This document shows, piece by piece, positions 8,152 through 17,061 of a stretch of DNA of 64,000 nt. Position numbers and translations under genes: made by a program. The notes below the pieces were generated by a model that ran no database searches, was not told where the DNA came from, and saw only the letters and a list, made by a program, of their open reading frames with translations. Source of the stretch: Clostridium sp. TW13 (GTDB taxonomy: Bacteria; Bacillota; Clostridia; Clostridiales; Clostridiaceae); assembly GCF_024345225.1 (NCBI RefSeq), contig NZ_BROD01000001.1, positions 1,178,001-1,242,000 on the forward strand. Direction: 5' to 3'. Each line of letters begins with the position of its first letter. The stretch's first letter is position 1.

Positions 8152-8811
8152 ATGTTAAAAAAAGAATTATTAGAAAAAATTAAAGATTTAAAAGATGAAG
8201 ATGAAGTGAAAGAAATAGAAGGTTTAGCTAAATCTTCTGAGCTAGATGTGAATAAGCTAACACTGGAAGATTTTAAACAAATTCTCGAGAATAACAAGGA
8301 AATAAAAGGTTATAACCAAAGTCAGATTGACTCAGCAGTAAGCAAAGGTGTTGAAAGTTTTAAAACTAAAAAGATGCCAACATATATAGAAGAGGCTATA
8401 AAAGCTAAATCTAATGAGGGTAAAACTCCAGAACAATTAAAGCTTGAAGAGTTACAAAATCAATTGGATAGCATGCAAAAAGAAAAGACTAGGGCAGAAA
8501 TGCAAAACAAATTTACTAAAGTATTAGGTGAAAAAGGACTTTCTACTGATTTAATAGATTTTGTATTGGGGAATGATGACGATTCTACTAATGCAAACAT
8601 CGAAAAGATTGGTAGTATTATTACATCTTTAACTGATAATAAAGTAAAAGATAAACTAAGTAATAGTTCTTATGTGCCACCTAAATCAGAAAATAACACA
8701 AATACAATAACAAAAGAACAATTTAATAAAATGGGATATAAAGAAAAACTTAATCTTTATAAAACAGACCAAGAAACATACAATAATTTAATCAATGAAG
8801 GAGATAGATAA
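8152..8811 (+). CDS. Capsid scaffolding protein, DUF4355-like
   Basis: 219 residues, highly charged and predicted almost wholly helical, with coiled coil around residues 85-125 (EQLKLEELQNQLDSMQKEK). The C-terminal ITKEQFNKMGYKEKLNLYK is typical of phage scaffolds, in which the final basic/helical part binds the coat protein. Position between the portal/minor head genes and the capsid gene agrees. Scaffold guides procapsid assembly and is then released. Ribosome site GAAAGGAATG. Confidence 0.88.
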   Translation: MLKKELLEKIKDLKDEDEVKEIEGLAKSSELDVNKLTLEDFKQILENNKEIKGYNQSQIDSAVSKGVESFKTKKMPTYIEEAIKAKSNEGKTPEQLKLEELQNQLDSMQKEKTRAEMQNKFTKVLGEKGLSTDLIDFVLGNDDDSTNANIEKIGSIITSLTDNKVKDKLSNSSYVPPKSENNTNTITKEQFNKMGYKEKLNLYKTDQETYNNLINEGDR

Positions 8812-8812
8812 T

Positions 8813-9814
8813 ATGTCAAATTTAACAACAAAAATAGCAGATTTAATAAATCCAGAGGTAATGGCTGATATAGTTTCAGCTAAAATTCCAACAAAAATAG
8901 TGGTAACACCATTTGCAAAAATTGATACTACTTTAGTAGGTCAACCAGGCAACACAATTACAATTCCAGTTTATTCCTACATAGGCGATGCAGTGGACGT
9001 AGCTGAAGGAGTTGCTATGGAAACTGTAAAATTAGGTACAAGTTCAAAACAAGTAACAGTAAAGAAAGCAGGCAGAGCAGTAGAAATTACTGATGAAGCT
9101 ATTTTAAGTGGATATGGTGATCCAGTTGGACAAGCTACAACTCAATTAGCTAAAGCAGTAGCTTCAAAAATAGATAACGATGCTATGAATTCTTTATATG
9201 ATGCACAATTATTTTTTGAATCACCATCAAGTGCAATCTCTTATAACACAATCGTTGATGCCATTGATGTATTCAACGAAGAATTAAATTCAGAAAAGGT
9301 GATGTTTGTAAATCCTGCTCAAGTAACAGCTTTGAGAAAAGATTCAAACTTTATTTCTGCTGATAAATACCAAGCTGGTGTAATGATTACTGGTGAAATA
9401 GGTAAAATAGCAAATACCAGAATAGTGACTTCTAAGAAAGTTCAATTATTTTCGGCATGGTATTCTCCATGTGAAGTAGGTGCTTCAGGAGCGTTAGAAA
9501 TTATAGCTAGTGGAACACCAACAGGGTCTCAAGTATTATTATCTGATGTAGTAGCATCTTTGCCAAACACATTAGTTGGTGGACATGTATTAAAGAATAA
9601 TACAAGTGTTTACTTTAATCCAATAGTAAAATTAGTTGCTGATACTGAAACTGAAGACGATACCCCAGCATTAACTATTTACTTAAAGAGAAACATAAAC
9701 TTAGAAACAGACAGAGTTTCTTTAGCTAGAAAAACTGATATTTCTGTTGATGAACATTATGTTACAGCATTAAGTGATTCTTCTAAGGTAGTATTAGCTA
9801 AAATAAAGAAATAG
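8813..9814 (+). CDS. Major capsid protein, N4-gp56-like family
   Basis: ATG 8813 follows GAAGGAG by 9 bases; a longer frame from 8795 would overlap the scaffold end. 333 residues. The N-terminal NLTTKIADLINPEVMAD, the glycine/proline-rich GQPGNTITIPVY, the KAGRAVEITDEAILSGYGDP block, and ASKIDNDAMNSL are typical of the N4 gp56-type coat family (HK97 fold) found in many clostridial siphophages. It forms the capsid shell. No head protease gene accompanies it, in line with assembly without cleavage. Confidence 0.92.
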   Translation: MSNLTTKIADLINPEVMADIVSAKIPTKIVVTPFAKIDTTLVGQPGNTITIPVYSYIGDAVDVAEGVAMETVKLGTSSKQVTVKKAGRAVEITDEAILSGYGDPVGQATTQLAKAVASKIDNDAMNSLYDAQLFFESPSSAISYNTIVDAIDVFNEELNSEKVMFVNPAQVTALRKDSNFISADKYQAGVMITGEIGKIANTRIVTSKKVQLFSAWYSPCEVGASGALEIIASGTPTGSQVLLSDVVASLPNTLVGGHVLKNNTSVYFNPIVKLVADTETEDDTPALTIYLKRNINLETDRVSLARKTDISVDEHYVTALSDSSKVVLAKIKK

Positions 9815-9822
9815 TGAATCAT

Positions 9823-9856
9823 GGTAGGTGGGTTTATTCCTTACCTACCTATTTTT
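9823..9856 (+). terminator. Intercistronic hairpin after the capsid gene
   Basis: GGTAGGT pairs with ACCTACC (stem extended by neighbours), then TATTTTTATGTG. A partial terminator here would raise capsid mRNA over downstream genes. Confidence 0.6.
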
Positions 9857-9876
9857 ATGTGAAAGGAATGATATGA

Positions 9877-10140
9877 GTGACAGATGATGAGTATGAACAG
9901 ATGGCAATAATATCTATTAGAAACTATCTGAATAAAGATTTTACAGATGATGAGATAAAGACACAATTTGGTCTAGCTATGAAATTATTAGTAGAAAAAA
10001 TGAAGATAAATCCTAATAGAGACAAAAGTGTAATCCAACTAAATCAGGGCAGTAGAAGTGTAAGTTTTGATAATTCTTATAGTGTTATGGATAATGATGT
10101 GAAAATATTATTACCTAGACCTTATTTAAGGATGTGTTAA
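9877..10140 (+). CDS. Head-tail connector, gp6/gp15-like
   Basis: GTG start at 9877; a stop codon directly precedes it in frame. 87 helical residues with LNKDFTDDEI and the C-terminal DNDVKILLPRPYLRMC, resembling the YqbG/gp15 adaptors that attach below the portal. The assignment rests on size, helix pattern and fixed position after the capsid gene. Tightly packed with the next three genes. Confidence 0.75.
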   Translation: MTDDEYEQMAIISIRNYLNKDFTDDEIKTQFGLAMKLLVEKMKINPNRDKSVIQLNQGSRSVSFDNSYSVMDNDVKILLPRPYLRMC

Positions 10141-10141
10141 T

Positions 10142-10465
10142 ATGATTTTTGATTATTTTTATAATGATCAAGTTTATAAAACTGCATATGTAGAAAGTAA
10201 AAATAAAATAGGGCAACAACTAAAAGAATACAAGAAACAAGAATTACCTATTTTATGTGATATACAACCTATAGAAGAAAAAGCTATTACATATACGTGG
10301 GGGAATGATATTAAATCCAATTTTCAAATGTATTGTGATGAGTTGTTTATGGTGGATGATGTGATTATCTATAATAATAAAACTTACTCTATAGAGAAGG
10401 TTATTGATTGGGGCGACTATAAGTTATATGCAATTATGTCTGTAGATGTGGTGGTTCTACCGTGA
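10142..10465 (+). CDS. Head closure / head-tail joining protein
   Basis: 107 residues starting one base after the connector gene's stop. Predicted mostly beta, with EKAITYTWGNDIKSNFQMYCDE and the ending KTYSIEKVIDWGDYKLYAIM. This matches the SPP1 gp16/YqbH-like head-closure group in size, position and final beta hairpin. The protein closes the DNA channel and presents a surface to the tail. Overlaps the next gene by four bases. Confidence 0.72.
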   Translation: MIFDYFYNDQVYKTAYVESKNKIGQQLKEYKKQELPILCDIQPIEEKAITYTWGNDIKSNFQMYCDELFMVDDVIIYNNKTYSIEKVIDWGDYKLYAIMSVDVVVLP

Positions 10466-10785
10466 TTTTAAAAGATAATACTGATAAAGTTGTAGAACTT
10501 ATTAAAAAAACTATGAATGGTATCAGTAAGGAAGTTGGGACAACTCTTTTAGCAGATATGCAAAGTGGAACTCCAGTTTTAACAGGAAATTTACGTAGAG
10601 CAGAAACCTTTATTGTAGAAAATAAAGATAATACTTTTAAAGTAATTTTAGGAGTAGATAAATCTATAGTTTATGCTGCCAAAGTTGAGTTTGAAAATAA
10701 GAGTTATATGAGAAGTACTATAGATAAGGATAAACAAAAAATAGAAGATATAATAAAGAAAAATTTAGGAGGGGCTATGAAGTGA
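10462..10785 (+). CDS. Tail completion protein, HK97 gp10-like
   Basis: Starts with GTG in a GTGA overlap with the previous stop. The 107 residues contain the typical SGTPVLTGNLRRA segment and YAAKVEFEN...MRSTIDKDKQKIEDIIKKNL, the signature of the HK97 gp10-like family found between head closure and tail terminator genes. Confidence 0.85.
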   Translation: MILKDNTDKVVELIKKTMNGISKEVGTTLLADMQSGTPVLTGNLRRAETFIVENKDNTFKVILGVDKSIVYAAKVEFENKSYMRSTIDKDKQKIEDIIKKNLGGAMK

Positions 10786-11129
10786 CAATATTAGATGTAC
10801 AAGAGGAGTTATTTAAAGTAGTAATTGAAGCTTATGATAGGATATCTGATAAATTTGATTTTATAGCCAATAAATATGCAATAGAAATTAAGGTTGGAGA
10901 TAGCATTCAGGATTTATCGTACAGGGATGATATATCTTTACAAATAAGAATTGTTGGATTAGAAACCAATAAAATTGATATAGAGCAAAAAGCAATAGAT
11001 ATAGATTTGCTAATAAATAAAGCAGATATAGGAACATTTTATATTGTAAGAAATAATGTTTACTATTCATCATATTCTGATGATGATAAATTTAATGTTG
11101 TTTTGCAATATACAATACAAAATTATTAA
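10782..11129 (+). CDS. Tail terminator protein
   Basis: Overlaps the preceding gene (GTG within AAGTGA). 115 residues with an N-terminal helix, a beta core (IEIKVGDSIQ, DISLQIRIVG) and the end DKFNVVLQYTIQNY. The layout and the place just before the tail tube gene match the phage tail terminator/YqbJ-like group, which caps the tail tube and docks it to the head. Confidence 0.72.
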   Translation: MTILDVQEELFKVVIEAYDRISDKFDFIANKYAIEIKVGDSIQDLSYRDDISLQIRIVGLETNKIDIEQKAIDIDLLINKADIGTFYIVRNNVYYSSYSDDDKFNVVLQYTIQNY

Positions 11130-11148
11130 TAAGAAAGGATGATTGTAA

Positions 11149-11712
11149 GTGAGTAATGCAATAAATATGATTGTTGAAAATGGAGTATTTTATTATGGAA
11201 CATTTGATACTTCTAATATAGATACATTTTTAGCAGGATTAACAGATACACAAAAATTAGGATTAGGAAAAGATTCTATAAAATTTAATGCAAGTCCCAA
11301 ACTACATGATTACGACTTTGCAGGAAAAGGTGATAGAAAAGTTAAAGGGATGGAAGGGTTAGCTTGGGAAATAAAAGCAAGTGGAACTTGTATAGATTTT
11401 AATGATAAGGTATTAGGAGCATCATTATTAGAAAAAGATAGTTCCAATGCATCTACTAAATTTGATGTATTTAAGCCACTATCAGATATTAAAACTGAAC
11501 TATACAAAGATTTATTAATTGTAGGGAAAGAGAAAGGAAAAACAGACCCTGTTGCCATATTGATTAAAAATACTTATAACAATAATGGGGTGTCTTTAGA
11601 AATGAAGGATAAAGAAAATGCAGGTGTTTCATTGGAGTTTGAAGGACATTATGATATGACAGATTTAGATGATGCTCCATTCAGAATTTTTAAACCAAAA
11701 GATTTAGCATAA
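11149..11712 (+). CDS. Major tail tube protein
   Basis: GTG start with AAAGGATG before it. 187 residues, beta-rich, with GLGKDSIKFNASPKLHDYDFAG, KASGTCIDF and the closing SLEFEGHYDMTDLDDAPFRIF, the pattern of siphophage tail tube proteins that stack as hexamers around the tape measure. Followed by a hairpin with T run, again consistent with high expression. Confidence 0.85.
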   Translation: MSNAINMIVENGVFYYGTFDTSNIDTFLAGLTDTQKLGLGKDSIKFNASPKLHDYDFAGKGDRKVKGMEGLAWEIKASGTCIDFNDKVLGASLLEKDSSNASTKFDVFKPLSDIKTELYKDLLIVGKEKGKTDPVAILIKNTYNNNGVSLEMKDKENAGVSLEFEGHYDMTDLDDAPFRIFKPKDLA

Positions 11713-11716
11713 TCTC

Positions 11717-11744
11717 AGGGAATAGTTGATATTCCCTTATTTTT
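11717..11744 (+). terminator. Intercistronic hairpin after the tail tube gene
   Basis: AGGGAATA-loop-TATTCCCT followed by TATTTTTATATAG. Confidence 0.65.
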
Positions 11745-11769
11745 ATATAGAAAGGTAAGATTTAATAAT

Positions 11770-12255
11770 ATGGAAGAAAGTAAAATGATAATAACAACTT
11801 CTCAAGGTTTTAATATAATAAGAATTCTAAATAAGCTTGGAATGACAGATGAAATAGTTGAAGTTATAACTGATTTAGGAGAATTAAATATTAAAGAAGA
11901 ACAAATATACATAAAGCTTGGAGAAATAATTAAAAGTGAAAATGAAGATTATACAGAATTATGCGATGAGGATAAAAGTAATATAACCAATAAAACATTG
12001 ATTGAACATGTGGAATTGGCTAAAGAGTTAAGTGAAATAAATAGTAGAAGAACAAAAAAGGGTGCTAAATTGATGCTAGATGGAATAACTAGACTTCCAC
12101 AAGCTGAAAAAGAAGTTTATAAATGTTTAGCTGAAATTTATGAATTAAGTGAAAAAGAAGTACGAGATAAGGATTTAGATTGGGCGATAGATAGAGTGAA
12201 AGAAATAGCGCAAAGTGAGACTATGCAAAAGGTTTTCAGCTTAGCAACCAGATAG
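11770..12255 (+). CDS. Tail assembly chaperone, upstream frame (gpG analogue)
   Basis: 161 residues, acidic and helical, between tail tube and tape measure, the fixed position of the tail chaperone pair. The short product is made by normal termination at 12253-12255. A fraction of ribosomes should shift to the -1 frame near its end to make the longer gpGT-type fusion described in the next entry. Chaperones of this kind coat the tape measure before tail polymerisation and are not in the virion. Confidence 0.82.
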   Translation: MEESKMIITTSQGFNIIRILNKLGMTDEIVEVITDLGELNIKEEQIYIKLGEIIKSENEDYTELCDEDKSNITNKTLIEHVELAKELSEINSRRTKKGAKLMLDGITRLPQAEKEVYKCLAEIYELSEKEVRDKDLDWAIDRVKEIAQSETMQKVFSLATR

Positions 12256-12284
12256 AGAACTTAGGTGGCTCATTAAGAGCAATT

Positions 12285-12572
12285 TTGTTTTCTAGTGGTT
12301 GCTTTTCTTATATCGCGGATATGGATATAGAAGAATCTTTTGAAATAATGCAGGAAATAGTTACACAAAAATATGAAGATAGGCTATATAATTCATATTT
12401 ACTGTCTAACGTAATGGCAGAAAAACCAATAAGTTATATAGAGTATAGAGATTTAATTGGTGCTAATAAGAAGAATAACGAGATTAGTAAAGATAAATTA
12501 AATGAGATTAGAAATGATGCTAACAATACTGTAGAAAAGTTCAAAAATTTAATTAGAGAAGGGGGGATGTAA
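12285..12572 (+). CDS. Tail assembly chaperone, -1 frame extension (T part)
   Basis: This frame is open from 12219, lies -1 to the preceding gene and has no ribosome site or ATG at its head, so it is probably translated by -1 frameshifting. The shift must fall in 12219-12255; CAAAAGGTTTTC at 12226-12237 is the only slip-prone run there, but it is not a standard X-XXY-YYZ heptamer. The extension has a helical body (ESFEIMQEIVTQKYEDR) and ends two bases before the tape measure start. Confidence 0.75.
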   Translation: MFSSGCFSYIADMDIEESFEIMQEIVTQKYEDRLYNSYLLSNVMAEKPISYIEYRDLIGANKKNNEISKDKLNEIRNDANNTVEKFKNLIREGGM

Positions 12573-12573
12573 T

Positions 12574-14154
12574 TTGGAAGTCTTTAGCTTAGAGAGTAGC
12601 ATTATATTAAAAACTACGGAAGCAATTAATGGATTATTAAAGGTTCAAAAACAAGCCAAAGAAGCAGGTGTAGAATTAGATAAAACAGAGAAAACCAGTG
12701 GTGGCTTTTCAAAAACATTAGGAAATGTAGGAAAGGCTGTTGCTGGTTTTGCTTCTAGTACAGCGATAGTTTCTTTTGCTAAAAGTGCCATTAGTAGCGC
12801 TGAAAAAGGCATTACTACTAATGCTAAATTAACAGAAGTATTAAAAAGTGCTTCTCATGCTACAGATGCTCAGGTCGAATCTTTAAAGAAATACGCTAGT
12901 GAAATGACACAAAATGGTGTTATAGGTACTGGACTTAATAAAACTGCCATGTCCCAATTAGCTACCTTCGGTTTGCAAGCAGATTCTATAAAGAAATTAA
13001 TTCCCCAATTAGATAATCTAGCAGTTAATCAGAAGGGTGTAAATAATACTAGTGAAGATATGATGGGATATGCCAATTTAATAGGCAAAGTTATGCAAGG
13101 TAATGCAACTGCTATGACTAGAGTAGGCGTTACCATGAGTGAACATCAAAAGAAATTAATAGAGCAAGGCAATGAGTCTCAGAGAGTTGCTACAATTACT
13201 GAAGTTTTAAAGCAAAACTATGGTAATTTGAATGAAAAGATAGCACAAACTCCAGAAGGAAAGGCTAAAAAGTTAGAAAATGAGTGGGGTGGACTAAAAG
13301 AACAAATAGGAACAATGTTATTGCCAGTTGTAGAAAGTTTCACTAATGGACTACAAAAAATATTTGATTGGTGGAATAAGTTATCTCCACAAGCTAAAAA
13401 TGCAATATTAATAATTGCTGGAGTAGTTGCTAGTATGGGATTTTTAGTAAGTATAATAGGCACATTAAATGGACTTCTAGCAGGGTTGGGATTAGCATTT
13501 ACAGTTCCTTTTGCACCTGTAATTATTATAGTTGGTGGTGTTGTAGCAGCAATAGCATTATTGTGGATTAAGTGTGAGGGTTTTAGAAATTTTGTAAAGG
13601 GATTTGCAAGTGGAGTAGTTAATGTATTTAAAGGGATATTCAATTTCTTTAAGAATGATTGGAAAGAAATATTGTTATTCTTAGTTAATCCATTTGCAGG
13701 AGCATTTGCACTACTATATAAACATAATGACAATTTTAGAAATTCAATAAATAAAACATTCAATGGTGTAAAAGATTTTATAAGAGGAGTAATTGATAAA
13801 GTAAAAGGATTTTTTAATTTTGATTGGCATTTACCTAAAATAAAGCTACCTCATTTTTCTATAAAGGGAGAGTTTTCTTTAACTCCACCTTCTACTCCAT
13901 ATTTAGGCGTTGATTGGTATAGTTCAGGTGGTATCTTTACTAAGCCTACTGTTCTTGGTGGAATAGGTGTCGGTGATGCAGATCATGGGAAAGGTAATCA
14001 AGCTGAGGCTGTTTTACCAATTAGTGAGTTGCGTAATATGATTAAAGATTTACTCGTTATAAACCTTGCAATGAACGTTGATGGAAGAGAATTTGTTAGA
14101 GAAGTAGTTGCTCCTCATCAAAATGAATTAGCTAAATGGAGTTTTGGAAGGTAG
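12574..14154 (+). CDS. Tail tape measure protein
   Basis: TTG start with AGAAGGGGGGATG ahead. 526 residues: helical N-terminus, a Gly/Ala-rich VGKAVAGFASS segment, NAKLTEVLKSASHATDAQ, the conserved LENEWGGLKEQIG, then two hydrophobic stretches (~280-330) and VKGFFNF. The C-terminus has GGIGVGDADHGKGNQAEAVLPI, typical of tape measures. This family sets tail length and crosses the tail lumen. At 526 residues it is short, predicting a short tail of roughly 80 nm by the usual 1.5 angstrom per residue rule. Confidence 0.9.
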   Translation: MEVFSLESSIILKTTEAINGLLKVQKQAKEAGVELDKTEKTSGGFSKTLGNVGKAVAGFASSTAIVSFAKSAISSAEKGITTNAKLTEVLKSASHATDAQVESLKKYASEMTQNGVIGTGLNKTAMSQLATFGLQADSIKKLIPQLDNLAVNQKGVNNTSEDMMGYANLIGKVMQGNATAMTRVGVTMSEHQKKLIEQGNESQRVATITEVLKQNYGNLNEKIAQTPEGKAKKLENEWGGLKEQIGTMLLPVVESFTNGLQKIFDWWNKLSPQAKNAILIIAGVVASMGFLVSIIGTLNGLLAGLGLAFTVPFAPVIIIVGGVVAAIALLWIKCEGFRNFVKGFASGVVNVFKGIFNFFKNDWKEILLFLVNPFAGAFALLYKHNDNFRNSINKTFNGVKDFIRGVIDKVKGFFNFDWHLPKIKLPHFSIKGEFSLTPPSTPYLGVDWYSSGGIFTKPTVLGGIGVGDADHGKGNQAEAVLPISELRNMIKDLLVINLAMNVDGREFVREVVAPHQNELAKWSFGR

Positions 14155-14162
14155 GTGTAATT

Positions 14163-14784
14163 ATGCAAGATTACAATTTTTATTTTAATAATAAATGGTT
14201 AGATAGCTTTGGAAAAGTTTATGTATATGAACAACCTTCTGATACCAAAATTAATGAAGACATAGAATACGTTGAAGTTGATGGAAGAAGTGGTGCATAC
14301 ATAAAGAAAAAAGGTACTTATAAGGATAGAGAGTTGAGTTTCAAATTAAATATCATTGATAAAGATTTTTATAAAATAGTAGATGAAATAGAACATTGGA
14401 TGACTAACATAAAAGATAATAGATTGGTTTATGCAAGGCAAGATAGATGTTATATTGTTAAAACAGTAGAAATTACAGATGCAAAGAAAGAAAATAATGA
14501 CAATGGCACGATTATAATTAAATTTAGATGTGAACCATTTAAAACTAATCTAGAAGAGATTGAACAATCTTTAAACAATAAATAGTGATACGATACAATT
14601 TAAAAATGTTAATGGAGTGCTGATAATTAACTCTAAATTAATGACTTGTATTGATGGAAATGGAATAAACAAGTTAAACAATATGTATGGAGATTTTCCT
14701 ATTTTTGAGGTTGGACAAAACTTAATTAGTTCAGAAGGGTCTGTAAGCAGTATAAAAGTTAAATATAAGAATGTGTATAGGTGA
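14163..14784 (+). pseudogene. Distal tail protein (Dit), frameshifted
   Basis: ATG 14163 follows GGAAGGTAGGTG. The first 140 codons give a clear Dit N-terminal domain (EYVEVDGRSGAYIKKKGTYKDRELSF) up to IIIKFRCEPFKTN, then stop at 14583. The rest of a Dit C-terminal half continues in the +1 frame from about 14575 to the TGA at 14782 (NVNGVLIINSKLMTC, NNMYGDFPIFEVG). The whole is ~207 residues, and the strand normally linking the two halves is missing, so a small out-of-frame deletion is likely. Dit is the hub of the siphophage baseplate. Confidence 0.8.
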
Positions 14785-14806
14785 TAGATATTTCTATTAC
14801 CTATTA
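14779..14806 (+). terminator. Intercistronic hairpin after dit
   Basis: AGGTGATAG pairs with CTATTACCT (one bulge), followed by ATTATTTT. It overlaps the last codons of the dit frame. Confidence 0.45.
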
Positions 14807-14829
14807 TTTTGGAAAGAAAGGGGAATTGT

Positions 14830-17061
14830 ATGGCAAAAGAAATAAAAATAGCTGTCTATGAGAAATTTGCAACAGTTGAAGAAATTTTAAATACCAATGG
14901 ATTAGCTATATTAGATAATATATGCACAAAGGCAGGAACGATTGAAAATATATCTACAGGTAGTTACATATTAGAATGTGTATTTTTACAAGATAATGAA
15001 GGGATATATAAATATCTTAATGAAGAAAACATACTAAAAGTAAAAATGGATTATGGTGATGAATTATTTGTTATAACAAAGTGTAATCCTAATTTAAATG
15101 AGATAAATATTACTGCAAGACAAATAACTATAGAAGAAGAAAGAAGTTTATGGCTAGAAGATGTAAGACCAACTGAGACAGATGGTCAAGCCACATTGAG
15201 TTATTTATTAGATAATTCTATAGCAGATAACAGAATAAAAAGGATACAAATACATAGTGATATAGGGAATAAAGCTACTGCGTATTATCAAAAGATGAGT
15301 TTATATGATGCAATACATACTTGCGATCAATGTTTTATTAATCGCTGGGGTGGAGAAGTTAAAAGACGTGGCTTTAATTTATATTTAAATCAGCAAATAG
15401 GAGAAGATAATGGAGTAAATATTAGATATAAAAAGAATCTAATAAGCTTAGAAAGAGAATCTAATTTAGACACTCTAATAACTAAGGCTCAAGGAAAAGG
15501 CTACAATGGAATATATGGAAATTGGGTAGAAAGTCCACTTATCAATAATTATAACAAGGTATATAGGCATGTTTTTGAATACCAAGATGTTAAGCTGAGA
15601 AGTGAAAATATGAATGAGAATGAAGAAGGTATGATTTTTGATACATTACAACAGGCTCAGGATGAATTGGATAGAAGAGTTACACTTGAATTTAGTAAAA
15701 ATAATGTTGATAAAATAAAAGCCACATTTACAGTAAAACATGTTGATTTAATTAAAACAGAAGAATATAAGAATTATGTTCAGGCTGAAAGAGCATTAAT
15801 AGGAGATACAATAAGGGTTTATGTTCCTAAATTAGATGCAGATATAAAGGTAAGAGTAGTTGAAAAAAAATATAACATATTAACTCAGGAAGATACAGAG
15901 TTAACACTAAGTAATTACATAGAACCACAATCAGTAACTATTAGCCAAATAGCAAATAATTTAGCAAATCTAGTTGTTAAAAATACAGATAACTTGGCAA
16001 TAGCTAAGGAATATGCAACAACTCTAATTAAGTCTGGATTAAAGAACAGTTATGTTGTATGTAAGCAAGATGAAATAGTAATTGGTGATAGTAAAGATAT
16101 AAATACTATGCAAAATGTATGGAGATTTAATAAGAATGGATTAGCACATTCTAGTACTGGATATAATGGTAATTTTGAGACAGCAATTACATCTGATGGA
16201 CATATAGTGGCTGATTTTATAGATACGGGAGTATTAAGTGCGAATTTAATAAAAGCTGGGATACTATCTGCAATAAAAATACAAAATGCCGATGGTTCAT
16301 TCATAATGGATTTAGGCGGTACTGGTGGTTTAACTTGTAAAAGAAATGGTCAAAATTCTTTATCTATAGAGGGGAATAATATAATTTTTTATCGTTACGA
16401 TGATGCAGGTAAGTATTCTGGTAGTATAGGAACAGAAAATATAGTAAATGAGCCTACCAAACAAGGTATAGTTATATCACATGATAAAAACGCTTTTTTA
16501 AGAATAGGATATTTGGCGGATGATGGACTTGTTTACCCATACATCGATTTTGACGAAGCACAAGTTAAATCTGAAGATAAAAGAAGTATAAATATTCGGA
16601 AAAATACTATGTTGCACAGCGATTCAAAACTCTACATAGGAGATAACGACACTTGCTATATTTATTCCAGCGATTCACAGGTCGGAATAAATGGTGGGTT
16701 GTGGGTAGTCGGAAATATAGCTTGTTCTGGAACGAAATCAAGAGTTGTTGAAACTAGTATAGGAAAAGTAGGACTAAATGCTTATGAAACGCCAAATGCA
16801 TTATTCGCAGATTATGGACATGCTATATTAGACAACAGTGGCGAATGTACTATTAATATAGATACTTTATTTTTGGAAACAGTTACACCAAGTGAAGGGT
16901 ATGAAGTATTTTTAACTAAACATGGTAAGGGCGATATTTGGGTACAAGAAACAAATAATACAAATTTCAAGGTATTTGGTGAGCCTAATCTAAAATTTAG
17001 TTGGAATATAGTATTAAAGCAAAAAAGATATGAAAATATAAGAATGGAGTTGATTAAATAA
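14830..17061 (+). CDS. Tail-associated minor structural protein (Tal/Tal-N type)
   Basis: ATG 14830 has AAGAAAGGGG six bases ahead; the TTG at 14809 does not. 743 residues. The first ~370 match the phage minor structural protein N-terminal domain (gp27-like baseplate hub: VKMDYGDELFVI, RWGGEVKRRG, AQGKGYNG). Then come a helical linker and beta-helical fibre-like repeats. The end (GKVGLNAYETPNALFADYG, GECTINIDTLFLETV, YEVFLTKHGKGD) is a fibre C-terminal module seen in many phage tails. I see no peptidase active site, so it may be structural only. Confidence 0.88.
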   Translation: MAKEIKIAVYEKFATVEEILNTNGLAILDNICTKAGTIENISTGSYILECVFLQDNEGIYKYLNEENILKVKMDYGDELFVITKCNPNLNEINITARQITIEEERSLWLEDVRPTETDGQATLSYLLDNSIADNRIKRIQIHSDIGNKATAYYQKMSLYDAIHTCDQCFINRWGGEVKRRGFNLYLNQQIGEDNGVNIRYKKNLISLERESNLDTLITKAQGKGYNGIYGNWVESPLINNYNKVYRHVFEYQDVKLRSENMNENEEGMIFDTLQQAQDELDRRVTLEFSKNNVDKIKATFTVKHVDLIKTEEYKNYVQAERALIGDTIRVYVPKLDADIKVRVVEKKYNILTQEDTELTLSNYIEPQSVTISQIANNLANLVVKNTDNLAIAKEYATTLIKSGLKNSYVVCKQDEIVIGDSKDINTMQNVWRFNKNGLAHSSTGYNGNFETAITSDGHIVADFIDTGVLSANLIKAGILSAIKIQNADGSFIMDLGGTGGLTCKRNGQNSLSIEGNNIIFYRYDDAGKYSGSIGTENIVNEPTKQGIVISHDKNAFLRIGYLADDGLVYPYIDFDEAQVKSEDKRSINIRKNTMLHSDSKLYIGDNDTCYIYSSDSQVGINGGLWVVGNIACSGTKSRVVETSIGKVGLNAYETPNALFADYGHAILDNSGECTINIDTLFLETVTPSEGYEVFLTKHGKGDIWVQETNNTNFKVFGEPNLKFSWNIVLKQKRYENIRMELIK

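Noticed and set aside
13218-13763. 181-aa reverse-strand ORF
   Set aside because: Shadow of the tape measure gene; no ribosome site and unusual composition.
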